Positions 1 through 5,681 of a DNA stretch of 7,855 nt are shown piece after piece. Origin of the DNA: Clostridiales bacterium. GTDB lineage: Bacteria; Bacillota; Clostridia; Oscillospirales; CAG-382. A model generated the notes under the pieces. That model saw nothing but the letters and a program-made list of their open reading frames with translations. It had not been told where the DNA came from and searched no databases. Position numbers and translations under genes: made by a program. The stretch lies in assembly GCA_003343885.1 (NCBI GenBank), contig QAKH01000081.1:1-7855 (forward strand), read 5' to 3'. Position 1 is the first letter of the stretch, and each line of letters starts with the position of its first letter.

Positions 1-34
1 ACACTGAGCGCTTTCGCAATAAAATCATATTCAT

Positions 35-234
35 TTGTTCAGATTTGGTCAAACTTTGCCAAACCGATTATGCATAAAAATGCAAAGAAATAAAAAAGCA
101 AAAATCTCCTCTGCGGAGGGGCAAGGGGCAAAAAAGTTGTCCTATGATTTAACCCATTAGCTCTCATTTTGGGGTGGTTGTCCATTATTTAACCCATAAA
201 AATCGGTTCAAATTGAGTCAGACCATGCCAAAAC
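35..234 (+). repeat. Degenerate 31-bp direct repeat, copies at 35-65 and 204-234
   Basis: Aligned by eye without gaps, the 31 bases at 35-65 and at 204-234 match at 23 positions, including the blocks GTTCA, GTCA and TGCCAAA. The two copies flank the 136-197 repeat pair, so the region may be an old duplication or a decayed repetitive element. The match is moderate and AT-rich, and chance cannot be excluded. Confidence 0.4.
136..197 (+). repeat. Imperfect direct repeat pair, about 21 bp, 41 bp apart
   Basis: The segment at 136-157 (GTTGTCC, then an AT-rich core, then ATTTAACCCAT) recurs at 177-197 with the same ends GTTGTCC and ATTTAACCCAT and a one-base length difference in the middle. The copies are separated by about 20 bp. 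This is a direct observation; its meaning is unknown. Confidence 0.6.
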
Positions 235-255
235 AAGACAAAGGATTTGAAAAGG

Positions 256-290
256 AAAAACCCCGAAAACCGCATGGTTTCGGGGTTTTT
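256..290 (-). terminator. Intrinsic terminator of the rplM-rpsI operon
   Basis: The arms AAAAACCCCGAAA at 256-268 and TTTCGGGGTTTTT at 278-290 are complementary, with ACC/GGT continuing the stem past one bulged base to a GCAT loop. Read on the minus strand, the GC-rich stem ends in a T-rich run. It lies 20 bp beyond the rpsI stop codon. The symmetric T runs mean it may also work from the other side. Confidence 0.9.
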
Positions 291-309
291 GAGCTGTTTT
301 GAAACAGTT

Positions 310-711
310 TTATCGCTTGCTGAACTGAGGCGCACGACGGGCGGCTTTGAGGCCGTACTTCTTTCTTTCCTTCATACGAGGATCTCTCGTGAGGAAACCA
401 GCCTTCTTGAGGACTGCACGATTGTTCTCATCTGCCTGAAGAAGTGCACGGGCAACACCGTGACGAATTGCACCTGCCTGACCGGATACTCCTCCGCCGG
501 TAACTGTACAAATAACATCAAATGTACCAGTTGTCTTTGTTGCTTCAAACGGCTGACGAACTATCAGCTTAAGAGTTTCAAGACCGAAATAATCATCAAT
601 GTTTCTGCCATTGATTGTGATCGCTCCTGTTCCCTGCATAATTCTTACGCGAGCAACAGAGCTCTTTCTTCTTCCGGTTCCGTAAAAATACGGCTTTGCA
701 CTTGTATACAT
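310..711 (-). CDS. rpsI: 30S ribosomal protein S9
   Basis: Ribosomal protein S9 (uS9) of the small subunit; in the family the basic C-terminal tail reaches the P-site tRNA. The 133-residue product has the normal family length. Visible landmarks are the N-terminal YGTGRRKSS block (residues 10-18), the S9 signature GGGVSGQAGAIRHGVARAL (72-90), the block GFLTRDPRMKERKKYG (105-120) and the terminal SKR. I chose the ATG at 711 because the ribosome binding site GGGAGG (721-726) is then 9 nt away; a TTG at 714 would add one residue but sits only 6 nt from it. The binding site directly abuts the rplM stop codon, so the two genes are one operon, in the usual bacterial L13-S9 order. A terminator follows. 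Identification is essentially certain. Confidence 0.97.
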   Translation of the reverse strand: MYTSAKPYFYGTGRRKSSVARVRIMQGTGAITINGRNIDDYFGLETLKLIVRQPFEATKTTGTFDVICTVTGGGVSGQAGAIRHGVARALLQADENNRAVLKKAGFLTRDPRMKERKKYGLKAARRAPQFSKR

Positions 712-726
712 CAAATTTTACCTCCC

Positions 727-1152
727 TTAAGCGATAACGATAGGCTTCTGTGCCTCGTTATTGTGTTCGCTGCCTGTATAGAGCTTAAGTCTTGTAAGGC
801 TCTTAGCTCCGATAGAGTTCTTGGGAAGCATTCCCTTTACTGCAAGCATCATTGCCTTTGCAGAATCCTTCTGCATAAGCTCTTTATAGTTTACTGCCTT
901 CAGTCCGCCTATATAACCGGAATGACGGTAATATACCTTGTTCTCAAGCTTGTTTCCTGTAAGAATAGCTTTATCGGTGTTGATTATTATGACAAACTCT
1001 CCGCAATCAACATGAGGTGTAAACTCAGGTTTGTGCTTGCCGCGAAGAATGTCAGCTGCTTTAACGGCTGTCTTTCCGAGCGGAACGCCGGCTGCGTCTA
1101 TTACGTACCACTTGCGCTCTACTTCAGATGCCTTTGCCATGAATGTAGACAT
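727..1152 (-). CDS. rplM: 50S ribosomal protein L13
   Basis: Ribosomal protein L13 (uL13), an early-assembling large-subunit protein. The 141-residue product matches the family length. Recognisable blocks are RKWYVIDAAGVPLGK (residues 13-27), YYRHSGYIGGLK (74-85) and the core motif GMLPKNSIG (107-115), with a typical YTGSEH segment (125-130) near the C-terminus. The ATG at 1152 is preceded by a perfect AGGAGG (1161-1166) at 8 nt spacing. An internal Met at residue 5 (MAKASEVERKW) has no such site, so the longer form is preferred. It is the promoter-proximal gene of the rplM-rpsI pair, with 15 bp between its stop and the rpsI ATG. The strong promoter at 1189-1216 fits high, growth-linked expression. 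Confidence 0.97.
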   Translation of the reverse strand: MSTFMAKASEVERKWYVIDAAGVPLGKTAVKAADILRGKHKPEFTPHVDCGEFVIIINTDKAILTGNKLENKVYYRHSGYIGGLKAVNYKELMQKDSAKAMMLAVKGMLPKNSIGAKSLTRLKLYTGSEHNNEAQKPIVIA

Positions 1153-1188
1153 AATATTATCCTCCTGCTTTTTTATTCAACGCTGTTT

Positions 1189-1216
1189 ATTATACCACAT
1201 AAGAATAAAAAGTCAA
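1189..1216 (-). promoter_or_regulatory. Extended -10 sigma-A-type promoter of rplM-rpsI
   Basis: On the minus strand, TTGACT (1211-1216) and a perfect TATAAT (1189-1194) are separated by 16 bp, with TGG directly before the -10 hexamer making an extended -10. The predicted transcript starts near 1182, leaving a leader of only about 30 nt before the rplM ATG. That is too short to hold the structured L13 leader known from some Firmicutes. Confidence 0.88.
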
Positions 1217-1517
1217 CAAGTTTTTTGCGTTTTTTATATTTTACATTTTAATCTCTTTAATTCTCATTATTTCTTTTAAATTCTTTTATTTTCATTTCTT
1301 CGAAAATCAATTATGGGATTAAAATTCGCACTGTTTTCTCTGTTTTTCTCTTGATTTCACAATTGTAATTTTCTTAATCATCGTACTTTGCAACATAGAT
1401 ATTTTTAATGGTATTATTTAATTACGTTATTTCTACAATTTTTATTTGTCATTTTCATACCACAACACAGCAAATTTGAATTTCCGGTGAAATTTCTTAA
1501 TGTTTATGTGAATATAA
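1217..1517. other. AT-rich divergent intergenic region
   Basis: This gap lies between the divergently oriented rplM-rpsI promoter and the promoter of the first acetyltransferase gene. It is strongly AT-rich with pyrimidine-rich runs at 1250-1300 and an ACAATTGT palindrome at 1359-1366. I see no open reading frame with a ribosome binding site, no tRNA and no clear terminator hairpin in it. Confidence 0.5.
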
Positions 1518-1546
1518 TTGACTATAAGCAACTTATGATGTAAAAT
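1518..1546 (+). promoter_or_regulatory. Probable promoter of the first acetyltransferase gene
   Basis: TTGACT (1518-1523) and TAAAAT (1541-1546) are separated by 17 bp, each one mismatch from the sigma-A consensus. The predicted start is near 1553, leaving a leader of about 88 nt. The -10 hexamer and start site fall inside the perfect palindrome at 1542-1565, the usual position of a repressor operator. Promoter-like matches arise easily in AT-rich DNA, so certainty is moderate. Confidence 0.6.
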
Positions 1547-1565
1547 ATATTTGTAAATATATTTT
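1542..1565. repeat. Perfect 11-bp inverted repeat, operator-like
   Basis: AAAATATATTT (1542-1552) and AAATATATTTT (1555-1565) are exact reverse complements separated by GT. As RNA it would make a weak all-AU hairpin, so a DNA site for a dimeric regulator is a plausible reading. It overlaps the -10 of the predicted promoter. The protein that would bind is unknown. Confidence 0.6.
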
Positions 1566-1609
1566 CTTCATATTAGTGGTTTCATAATATATTTAAACAT
1601 AAACATCAT

Positions 1610-1624
1610 TGCTGCGCCGCAGCA
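1610..1624. repeat. GC-rich palindrome next to the ribosome binding site
   Basis: TGCTGCG and CGCAGCA flank a single central C, a perfect 7-bp inverted repeat in otherwise AT-rich DNA. It ends 2 bp before the AAAGG ribosome binding site (1627-1631). In RNA it could fold as a 5-6 bp hairpin that might limit ribosome access; as DNA it could be a protein site. No T run follows, so it is not a terminator. Confidence 0.55.
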
Positions 1625-1640
1625 TGAAAGGTTGATAATA

Positions 1641-2243
1641 ATGCAAGTCTCCATTCGTTTTGCCACACAGGATGACGCTCAGGAAATTTTGGAAATATAC
1701 GCTCCGTACGTAGTATCTACCTCCGTCACATTTGAAACAACCGTTCCGAGAGTATACGATTTTAAAAGGAGAATAGCTTCAATCGCTTCAAATACGCCGT
1801 TTCTTGTATGCGAGGCAAACGGTAAAATAGCAGGGTTCGCCTACGCTTCCGCTTTTGGAAAAAATATCGCCGCCTGCGCCTGGAACGCATACGTTTATGT
1901 TTACATCAGCAACGACTATCAGCGCTGCAACATTGCATCAGCTCTGTATTTGGCAGTCCTCTCACTCTTAAAGGCGCAGGGATACCGTAAGGCAATTGCC
2001 ATGATAACTGCATCTAACAGCAAAAGCGAGGCTTTTCACAGTGCGTTTGGCTTCCGCAAAGTTGGTACTGTTGAAGATATCGGCTTCAAGTTGGGCTCAT
2101 GGCACTCGGTTTCTATTTTCGAGAAATCTCTCACAGATTCATTCGAGTCGCCCGTCACAACCAAAAGTGCGTCGGAGTTGGATAAATCATTCTGCGAAAG
2201 AAATTTCAAAAAGGCTGCTAAAATAATACGGCTCGAACATTAA
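1641..2243 (+). CDS. GNAT N-acetyltransferase, PAT (phosphinothricin acetyltransferase)-like
   Basis: Soluble GNAT-fold protein of the PAT/MnaT subgroup, members of which acetylate amino acids or analogues such as phosphinothricin and methionine sulfone. Landmarks are the N-terminal IRFATQDDAQEILEIYAPYV block (residues 5-24), TSVTFETTVP (27-36), GFAYAS (65-70) and FHSAFGFRKVGTVEDIGFKLGSWH (132-155). The acetyl-CoA pyrophosphate loop, normally Q/R-x-x-G-x-G/A, reads QRCNIA (94-99), so the first glycine is Asn. The preceding strand, usually TVE-x-SVYV, reads NAYVYVYI, replacing the conserved Glu by Tyr. Residues 165-200 form an extra polar tail. The ATG at 1641 was chosen over a TTG at 1632 because AAAGG (1627-1631) is then 9 nt away and the family start aligns. 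The acetyltransferase fold is clear; activity and substrate are not. Confidence 0.85.
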   Translation: MQVSIRFATQDDAQEILEIYAPYVVSTSVTFETTVPRVYDFKRRIASIASNTPFLVCEANGKIAGFAYASAFGKNIAACAWNAYVYVYISNDYQRCNIASALYLAVLSLLKAQGYRKAIAMITASNSKSEAFHSAFGFRKVGTVEDIGFKLGSWHSVSIFEKSLTDSFESPVTTKSASELDKSFCERNFKKAAKIIRLEH

Positions 2244-2293
2244 AAACATTAAAACAGTATATAAACAATATATTAAATCTTCCCCGGCAGATA

Positions 2294-2322
2294 TTGACAA
2301 AATTCGCAGTGTAGTGTATACT
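2294..2322 (+). promoter_or_regulatory. Consensus promoter of the metK transcript
   Basis: A perfect TTGACA (2294-2299) and TATACT (2317-2322) are 17 bp apart, a near-ideal sigma-A promoter. Transcription should begin near 2330, just before the first base of the SAM-I aptamer at 2339. This confirms that the riboswitch is in the leader RNA of the downstream gene. Confidence 0.9.
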
Positions 2323-2338
2323 TAAACAGAATAAACGG

Positions 2339-2442
2339 CTTATCAAGAGAGGCAGAGGGAACAGGACCGAAGATGCCCGGCAACCTGTCATTTCGGACAA
2401 GGTGCTACTTCCTGCACGGATTTGTATTCCGTGAAAGATGAG
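2339..2442 (+). promoter_or_regulatory. SAM-I (S-box) riboswitch aptamer
   Basis: This leader has the S-box consensus in order: P1 5' strand CTTATC (2339-2344), AAGAGAGG, GAGGGA, the core GCCCGGCAACC (2375-2385), AAGGTGCTA, a CCTGC segment, then P4 CACGGA/TCCGTG (2415-2420 with 2428-2433) and the closing GAAAGATGAG. P1 pairs CTTATC with GATGAG (2437-2442) using one G-T pair. S-box RNAs bind S-adenosylmethionine and switch off methionine and SAM genes. Here it precedes the SAM synthase gene itself, giving direct product feedback. The terminator at 2454-2479 is the expression platform. Identification is by motif, not by covariance model. Confidence 0.95.
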
Positions 2443-2453
2443 ACAGTCTTTTT

Positions 2454-2479
2454 CCATGCCGTGACGGCATGGTTTTTTT
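2454..2479 (+). terminator. Riboswitch-controlled intrinsic terminator
   Basis: CCATGCCG (2454-2461) and CGGCATGG (2465-2472) form a perfect 8-bp stem with a TGA loop, followed by seven T (2473-2479). It sits 11 nt beyond P1 of the SAM-I aptamer, as expected for an OFF switch: with SAM bound, transcription should stop here, before metK. Confidence 0.93.
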
Positions 2480-2558
2480 CTTGTTTGTACTGCAATTAAT
2501 TCAGGTGTATCATGTATATCATGTGTACCGAAAAGCCGAAAAGAAAGGAATTTGTGTA

Positions 2559-3746
2559 ATGAAAAAAGTTTTATTTACCTCGGAATCCGTAACCGAAGGA
2601 CATCCCGATAAAATTTGTGACGCAATAAGCGACGCTATTCTTGACGCTATTCTTGAAAAAGACAGCATGGCACGTGTCGCCTGCGAAACCATGGCTACAA
2701 CAGGGCTTGTTGTTGTTTCCGGTGAAATAACAACTACAAGTTATGTAGATATACAGCAGATTGTAAGAGATACTGTTCGTGAAATAGGATATGACCGGGC
2801 AAAATACGGTTTTGACTGCGACACTTGCGGAGTTGTAAGCACAATTCACGGTCAATCCCCGGACATTGCTTTAGGTGTTGATAAAAGTCTTGAGGCAAAA
2901 AACGGAGAAATTACTGACAAATATGACATTGGCGCCGGCGACCAGGGACTTATTTTCGGTTACGCCTGCGACGAAACGCCTGAGCTCATGCCGCTACCGA
3001 TTTCTCTCGCACATAAACTTGCAAAAAGGTTAACCGAAGTACGCAAAAACGGCCTTCTCCCCTACCTCAGACCTGACGGAAAGACACAGGTAACAGTCGA
3101 GTACCATGACGACGTACCTGTCAGAGTTGACGCAGTTGTTGTGTCATCACAACACGATGAACACACCTCGCTTGAAGAAATCCGCAAAGACATTATTGAA
3201 CACGTTATAAAACCCATAATTCCGGAAAAACTCATAGATGACTCGACAAGATTTTTCGTTAATCCGACCGGCAGATTCGTCATCGGCGGACCTAACGGAG
3301 ACACTGGACTGACGGGAAGAAAAATAATTGTCGATACTTACGGCGGATATGCAAGACACGGAGGCGGAGCTTTCTCAGGTAAAGATCCGACCAAGGTGGA
3401 CCGCAGTGCTGCGTATGCCGCAAGATATGTCGCAAAAAATGTTGTTGCAGCAGGCCTTGCTTCAAAGTGCGAAGTGCAGATTGCGTACGCCATCGGCGTT
3501 GCAAAGCCTGTCAGCGTTCTTGTTGATACTTTCGGTACTGCAAAATATCCCGAAGATAAAATTTCGGAAGCAGTAAGCAAGTGTTTCGATTTAAGACCGG
3601 CGGCAATAATTGAAATGTTGGATTTAAGACGTCCTATATACAAGCAGCTTTCGTCTTACGGACATCTCGGCCGCGAGGAACTCGGAGTTTCCTGGGAAAA
3701 GACAGACAGGACCGGGCTTCTTAAGAAAACTGTTGAACAGTTATAA
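2559..3746 (+). CDS. metK: S-adenosylmethionine synthase (methionine adenosyltransferase)
   Basis: Cytosolic enzyme making S-adenosylmethionine from methionine and ATP, releasing phosphate and pyrophosphate; it needs Mg2+ and K+ and acts as a dimer of dimers. The 395-residue length is normal. Visible family motifs are the N-terminal FTSESVTEGHPDK (residues 6-18, with the catalytic-site His of GHPDK), signature 1 GAGDQGLIFGYA (125-136), the DTGLTGRKIIVDTYGG stretch (248-263) and the phosphate-loop signature GGGAFSGKD (268-276). The reading frame is open from 2469 inside the terminator hairpin, but the family start is the ATG at 2559, preceded by AAAGGAA (2544-2550). A SAM-I riboswitch and terminator lie upstream, so expression should fall when SAM is plentiful. 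No convincing terminator separates it from the next gene. Confidence 0.97.
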   Translation: MKKVLFTSESVTEGHPDKICDAISDAILDAILEKDSMARVACETMATTGLVVVSGEITTTSYVDIQQIVRDTVREIGYDRAKYGFDCDTCGVVSTIHGQSPDIALGVDKSLEAKNGEITDKYDIGAGDQGLIFGYACDETPELMPLPISLAHKLAKRLTEVRKNGLLPYLRPDGKTQVTVEYHDDVPVRVDAVVVSSQHDEHTSLEEIRKDIIEHVIKPIIPEKLIDDSTRFFVNPTGRFVIGGPNGDTGLTGRKIIVDTYGGYARHGGGAFSGKDPTKVDRSAAYAARYVAKNVVAAGLASKCEVQIAYAIGVAKPVSVLVDTFGTAKYPEDKISEAVSKCFDLRPAAIIEMLDLRRPIYKQLSSYGHLGREELGVSWEKTDRTGLLKKTVEQL

Positions 3747-3757
3747 TTAAAAATAAA

Positions 3758-3782
3758 GGCAGCTGCGGCTTTGGCTGCCGCA
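3758..3782 (+). repeat. Two overlapping alternative hairpins after metK
   Basis: GGCAGC (3758-3763) pairs with GCTGCC (3774-3779), while TGCGGC (3764-3769) pairs with GCCGCA (3777-3782); the two stems are mutually exclusive. There is no T run afterwards (the sequence continues CAAATCAATT), so it is not a standard terminator. It may stabilise or process the RNA between metK and the next gene, or allow partial polarity. Confidence 0.45.
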
Positions 3783-3804
3783 AATCAATTCGGAGGTAAA
3801 TATT

Positions 3805-4722
3805 ATGTCACTAACGTATGATATCAAAAATTATGCAACTTTCGGAAAATGCGTATGCATTGAAAACGATCTCATGGAGCTGTATGTTACGATTGATCTC
3901 GGTCCGAGAATAATTAAATTCAATCTCAAAGGCAAACAGAACATGATGTTCAATGATGACAAAAGAAAAATATATCACGACGAACCAAATCTCAAGGAAA
4001 TGTTTGGAAAAGACGCACGCTGGGATATTTACGGCGGACATCGCTTCTGGATAAGTCCGGAAAAACATCCCGAGACATATTATCCCGACAATTCTCCGGT
4101 TGACTATACGGTCGAAGGAAGTGTTTTCACATTTTATGCTCCAAAGCAAATTTTCACCGGCTGGCAGGAAACTATGAAAATCACAGTGAGTGAAACAGAG
4201 GCAAAGGCGGACATCAAGCACATTCTGACAAACATGTCCGACCGTACGCAAACAGCCTCGATATGGGGATTAAATGTAACCGACAAGGGCGGTGTTGCCT
4301 TTGTTAAGCAGGCTGATTATGACACCGGTCTTCTTGCCAACAGAACTCTCATGCTTTGGCCGTACAACAAGATGACCGACAAGCGCTTTTGCATGGACGA
4401 TGAATATATTTCGCTCAAGCAGGAAACAAGCGCGGTTCTGCCTTTCAAAATCGGAGTAAACAACACTTACGGAACTGCTGTTTGCTTTAACCACGGCACA
4501 GCTTTCCGCATAACATATTCACACATCGACGGTGCCGAATATCCTGACAACGGTTGTTCCTGCGAGCTTTATTCATGCGCAGATTTTCTCGAGGTTGAGA
4601 CCTTGTCTCCGCTGTACACTCTTGCCCCGGGACAAAGCTGCGAGCACGACGAACACTGGGAGCTTTTGGATACAGACTCCTTTCCAAATCATGATATTGA
4701 TATTTTTTTCAAAGCAAACTAA
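3805..4722 (+). CDS. DUF4380-like protein, galactose-mutarotase-type fold
   Basis: The 305-residue product resembles DUF4380/aldose-1-epimerase-like proteins, a beta-sandwich superfamily that binds sugars. Supporting blocks are LYVTIDLGPRIIKFNLKG (residues 26-43), the characteristic YGGHRFWISPEKHPETYYPD (76-95) and the C-terminal FLEVETLSPLYTLAPGQS (261-278) followed by HDEHWEL (281-287), where acidic residues corresponding to the epimerase active-site region would lie. There is no signal peptide or membrane segment, so it is probably cytosolic. The start is set by GGAGG (3792-3796) 8 nt before the ATG. It lies 58 bp after metK and 43 bp before an acetyltransferase gene on the same strand, so it is probably co-transcribed. 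Whether it is an epimerase or only a carbohydrate binder cannot be told; the family call is by recognition of motifs. Confidence 0.72.
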   Translation: MSLTYDIKNYATFGKCVCIENDLMELYVTIDLGPRIIKFNLKGKQNMMFNDDKRKIYHDEPNLKEMFGKDARWDIYGGHRFWISPEKHPETYYPDNSPVDYTVEGSVFTFYAPKQIFTGWQETMKITVSETEAKADIKHILTNMSDRTQTASIWGLNVTDKGGVAFVKQADYDTGLLANRTLMLWPYNKMTDKRFCMDDEYISLKQETSAVLPFKIGVNNTYGTAVCFNHGTAFRITYSHIDGAEYPDNGCSCELYSCADFLEVETLSPLYTLAPGQSCEHDEHWELLDTDSFPNHDIDIFFKAN

Positions 4723-4765
4723 ATCAGCCCAAGCTATTTAAAGTACGTTATTTGAGGAAAATTTA

Positions 4766-5296
4766 ATGATTGAATACAGATCTGTAAGCGCAGACGAAAT
4801 CAACAAAGAAATGTTCAGTGACTTTATCAGGCGTCAAGTTGTTACAAAATGCCTGCGTAAGGAAAAAGGAAAATGGTTAATCAGAGACGACCCATTTATT
4901 GACGACTGGTCCGAAAATGATTATGAATTTTTGGTTTCCTGTCTGAAAAATACCGTTGCTGCCGGCGGATTTGTCTATGCAGCTTTCAAAGAAGGAAAGC
5001 TTAAAGGATTTGTTTCGGTTGAACCCGAATTATTCGGCGGTAAACATAAATACTGTGACCTTTCAAGCATTCACGTGTCAGAAGATATGAGAAACAAGGG
5101 AATCGGAAAAAAGCTTTTTTTGGCAGCCAAGGAGTGGGCAAAAAACAACGGTGCGCTAAAATTATATATTTCCGCTCATTCTGCTGTTGAGAGCCAAAAA
5201 TTTTACAGGGCAATGGGCTGTACCGAAGCGCAGGAATACAATCAAAAGCATGTGGAAAAAGAACCGTTCGACTGCCAGCTGGAATGTCTTCTTTAA
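4766..5296 (+). CDS. GNAT family N-acetyltransferase
   Basis: A 176-residue single-domain GNAT enzyme, expected to move an acetyl group from acetyl-CoA to an amine on an unknown substrate. The central strand and acetyl-CoA loop are intact: LSSIHVSEDMRNKGIGKKLF (residues 99-118) contains the canonical R-x-x-G-x-G as RNKGIG (109-114). AVESQKFYRAMGC (140-152) is the usual motif B, with the Tyr often used as general acid. The N-terminal half (MIEYRSVSADEINKEMFSDF) is less conserved and probably sets substrate choice. The start is supported by GAGG (4754-4757) 8 nt before the ATG. It is the third gene in line after metK and ends in a hairpin overlapping its stop codon. Family membership is firm; substrate is unknown. 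Confidence 0.88.
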   Translation: MIEYRSVSADEINKEMFSDFIRRQVVTKCLRKEKGKWLIRDDPFIDDWSENDYEFLVSCLKNTVAAGGFVYAAFKEGKLKGFVSVEPELFGGKHKYCDLSSIHVSEDMRNKGIGKKLFLAAKEWAKNNGALKLYISAHSAVESQKFYRAMGCTEAQEYNQKHVEKEPFDCQLECLL

Positions 5297-5315
5297 CGAT
5301 AGGTTAACGTTAAAG
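5291..5315 (+). terminator. AT-rich hairpin overlapping a stop codon; possible weak terminator
   Basis: CTTTAACG (5291-5298) and CGTTAAAG (5308-5315) are exact reverse complements around a 9-base loop, and the TAA stop of the second acetyltransferase lies inside the left arm. The stem has only two GC pairs and the downstream sequence (TGAATATTTCTGATTTT) is not a clean T run, so termination would be weak. A second small hairpin CTGAT/ATCAG follows at 5325-5337. An operator-like role is also possible. Confidence 0.4.
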
Positions 5316-5652
5316 TGAATATTTCTGATTTTATCAGCATGTAGAATTTTTCATATGACGATTACACCTCGGTCAGAGCATTTTATTTAGTTAAGTATTA
5401 TATAAAAAGTTTTTCCTCTTGAAAGATTATGAAATTCGTAATTTTATTAAAATTTATTTAGAGCAATGCTAAAATGAAGCGTTTAGATTCAATACTTGCT
5501 TTACAACTTGTCGAAATTGTTAATAATGGTTCTAAATATTTTTTCCGGCGCAAAAAAATGTTCAAAATTCTCTATTATACTCTGACATTTAGATTATTTT
5601 ATGCAAATTACACAAAACAAAATAGTAAAATTTGGGAACAAAAACACTTTTC
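5316..5652. other. AT-rich intergenic spacer
   Basis: This gap separates the second acetyltransferase from the promoter of the sugar ABC ATPase. It is very AT-rich. A 68-codon frame at 5474-5680 lacks a ribosome binding site and has low-complexity, Lys/Phe/Tyr-rich content typical of translated AT-rich DNA, so I do not call it. I see no RNA gene, riboswitch or convincing catabolite-repression (cre) site. Confidence 0.5.
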
Positions 5653-5681
5653 TTTTTCAAAAAAATTTGTTATGATATAGT
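5653..5681 (+). promoter_or_regulatory. Probable extended -10 promoter of the ABC ATPase gene
   Basis: TATAGT (5676-5681) is preceded by TGA, giving an extended -10 (TGn) element; a poor -35, TTTTTC (5653-5658), sits 17 bp upstream. An overlapping alternative -10, TATGAT, is at 5671-5676. The transcript would start near 5688, about 62 nt before the ATG at 5750. Confidence 0.55.

Larger units (their letters stand above)
1..255. other. Non-coding left flank with degenerate short repeats
   Basis: I see no credible gene in this stretch. It contains two pairs of imperfect direct repeats (listed separately), a tandem GGGGCAA doublet at 118-131, and small potential hairpins: TGCAT/ATGCA at 71-84 and CCTC/GAGG around a TGCG loop at 108-119. 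It lies downstream of the rpsI terminator, so it may be spacer between operons or a decayed mobile or repetitive element. Nothing in it is recognisable as a known family. Confidence 0.5.
1500..1606. repeat. Outer 10-bp inverted repeat enclosing the palindrome
   Basis: ATGTTTATGT (1500-1509) is the exact reverse complement of ACATAAACAT (1597-1606). The arms enclose about 87 bp containing the predicted promoter and the inner palindrome at 1542-1565, giving a nested, almost symmetric layout. This may be two operator half-regions, an extended cruciform or chance in AT-rich DNA. Confidence 0.5.

Noticed and set aside
1..240. CRISPR array
   Set aside because: The repeats are only paired, imperfect and irregularly spaced; there is no series of identical repeats with unique spacers and no cas gene in the window.
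1153..1182. Possible L13 leader RNA upstream of rplM
   Set aside because: The strong promoter leaves a leader of only about 30 nt, with no conserved stem visible, so there is no room for the known structured leader.
247..1251. Long 334-codon plus-strand frame opposite rplM-rpsI
   Set aside because: It is the antisense shadow of two certain ribosomal protein genes, starts in their terminator and has Cys/Leu-rich nonsense composition.
2469..2558. N-terminal extension of MetK (open frame starting MVFFLFVLQLIQ)
   Set aside because: It starts inside the riboswitch terminator hairpin, has no ribosome binding site, and the family N-terminus starts at the ATG at 2559.
5473..5487. Possible catabolite-repression (cre) site around AAGCGTTTAGA
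   Set aside because: Only the right half resembles the cre consensus; the left half fails at the conserved TG positions.
5474..5680. 68-codon open frame in the spacer before the ABC ATPase
   Set aside because: No ribosome binding site, AT-driven composition, no recognisable motif, and it overlaps the predicted promoter of the next gene.
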